This document shows positions 63,252-64,000 of a stretch of DNA of 64,000 nt, piece by piece. The DNA is taken from positions 62,001 to 126,000 of the forward strand of contig CAUJIH010000020.1 in NCBI GenBank assembly GCA_963205275.1, read 5' to 3'. Origin of the DNA: Verrucomicrobiota bacterium (GTDB lineage: Bacteria > Verrucomicrobiota > Verrucomicrobiia > Verrucomicrobiales > DEV007). Each line of letters opens with the position of its first letter. Within the stretch, counting starts at the first letter, position 1. The notes below the pieces were generated by a model that was not told the origin of the DNA, did not search any database, and saw only the letters and a list, made by a program, of their open reading frames with translations. The translations under genes and the position numbers were made by a program.

Positions 63252-64000
63252 TGAGAGAGGGTACACTCTTGCATCCTACCCTGTTCGATACCTTATCGAA
63301 TGCGGAGCAATCCCTGCTGCACGAAAAAGGTGAGGCCGATCACTGGACTGGGGAGCTCTCTACCTCTCCGCTCTCGACCGCGACAGCCATCGTGGCACTG
63401 GGCACGGCGGAGCCGACTCTACATCGAGCTCTCGTCGATGCTGCCTGTCGCTGGCTGGTGGAAAATCAAAGAGACGACGGGGGCTGGGGCGATACGATCA
63501 AAAGTTTCTCGAATATCTCGACAACTCTGCTCGCTTGGTCGGCGCTGACTCGCTTCGGCGATGAGTATAGTCGTCCGGCAGTCCGGCGAGCTGCTCATTG
63601 GATTCAGGATTACGTCGGCTCGCTCGATCCCGGGCAGATCGCAGAAGTGGTCAAGGCTCGTTATGGAAAAGACAGGACCTTTTCCATCCCCATTCTGATG
63701 CTTTGCGCGATTTGCGGCACACTGGGGCCGCGTGGATGGCGCTACGTGATGCAACTCCCCCACTGGCTGGCAGCCTTTCCTCGGACTTGGTTTGCCGCCC
63801 TAAGACTACCGGTAGTGAGTTACGCTCTGCCCGCGCTGATCTCCATCGGACATGCGAAATGGCGGAACTCGCACGCGAGACTTCCCGATTTTCTCTGGCC
63901 GCGACTCTCGACGCTGCTGGAGAGCATTCAGCCTGCGTCGGGTGGCTTTCTCGAAGCGGCACCGCTGACCAGCTTCGTCACCATGGCGCTCGTGGCGGCA
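63248..64000 (+). CDS. Squalene-hopene-cyclase-like protein, 3' end cut by window
   Basis: The frame is open for 251 codons to the window edge, from the ATG at 63248, which overlaps the previous gene's TGA. It shows HWTGELSTSPLSTATAIVAL, QRDDGGWGDTIKSFSNISTT and later FSIPILMLCAICG and LPHWLAAFPRTWFAALRLP, matching the N-terminal half of triterpene-cyclase-like enzymes. The catalytic DxDD would lie beyond the edge, so cyclase activity is not proven. With the preceding gene it forms a tandem of related barrel proteins. Confidence 0.75.
   Translation, partial: MMREGTLLHPTLFDTLSNAEQSLLHEKGEADHWTGELSTSPLSTATAIVALGTAEPTLHRALVDAACRWLVENQRDDGGWGDTIKSFSNISTTLLAWSALTRFGDEYSRPAVRRAAHWIQDYVGSLDPGQIAEVVKARYGKDRTFSIPILMLCAICGTLGPRGWRYVMQLPHWLAAFPRTWFAALRLPVVSYALPALISIGHAKWRNSHARLPDFLWPRLSTLLESIQPASGGFLEAAPLTSFVTMALVAA

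Noticed and set aside
1-64000. CRISPR array, prophage or defence island
   Set aside because: No regularly spaced direct repeats, cas, integrase, phage structural, restriction or toxin-antitoxin genes were recognised. The only mobile DNA is the IS3 fragment.

Overview
The window looks like a chromosomal segment of a Gram-negative member of the Verrucomicrobiota, or a close PVC-superphylum relative. Supporting signs are the DUF1592/DUF1588 cytochrome gene next to a DUF1552 gene, two bactofilins, two DUF5069 proteins, a DUF4159 protein, outer-membrane components (LpxB, heptose genes, OmpA, an outer-membrane factor), and two tRNAs without encoded CCA. Shine-Dalgarno sequences are weak or absent before most starts. 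Base composition and gene style look even throughout, apart from a short AT-rich promoter at about 41.1-41.2 kb. No CRISPR array, prophage or intact insertion sequence was seen.

Layout. 0-6.3 kb: an edge-truncated beta-helix protein, a large TerB/FHA-like/ABCG fusion transporter, and an isolated nuoB-nuoC pair. 6.4-13.8 kb: tRNA-Arg, then a minus-strand series (Zn-ribbon bactofilin, nadA, DUF5069, TPR protein), a classical bactofilin and a flavin disulfide oxidoreductase. 14-18.5 kb: the DUF1592/DUF1552 pair. 18.5-28.4 kb: exported methyltransferase, AraC regulator, lone outer-membrane efflux lipoprotein, BPSS1187-type hydrolase, dtd, polysaccharide deacetylase, GYF_2 membrane protein, M23-like protein, truA and a second AraC regulator. 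28.4-35.8 kb: trpF with a class-V aminotransferase, a dynamin-like GTPase, the heptose set rlmH-hldE(kinase)-gmhA, and tcdA. 35.8-39.8 kb: a degraded region with a decayed heparinase-family copy beside its intact paralogue, then tRNA-Lys with a duplicated 3' end and an IS3 remnant. 39.9-50.6 kb: rlmN, a beta-barrel protein, folC, a cysteine desulfurase, ilvC, the coupled sulfotransferase-lpxB-M28-like set, and an enolase-superfamily enzyme. 51-64 kb: ovoA, gamma carbonic anhydrase, HU, YkgJ-type and DUF4159 proteins, a second DUF5069, two bPH2 proteins, lysS, a glycosidase remnant, OmpA, a lipoprotein and two adjacent terpene-cyclase-like genes, the second cut by the window edge.

How the genes work together. 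The strongest theme is the cell envelope: heptose synthesis (GmhA, HldE kinase), lipid A (LpxB coupled to a sulfotransferase), OmpA and a beta-barrel protein, bactofilins, a degenerate LytM-like protein and possible polycyclic terpenoids. The rest is mainly housekeeping: NAD synthesis, tRNA and rRNA modification, branched-chain amino acids, folate and aminoacylation. I see no clear defence island or large undescribed multi-gene system. The best second-look items are the tRNA-Lys scar, the M28-like protein that has lost most metal ligands, the isolated nuoBC, the TerB-FHA-ABCG fusion, the sulfotransferase-lpxB coupling, the OvoA gene without a visible partner lyase, and the tandem cyclase-like genes. 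All family names come from reading motifs; no database search was run.
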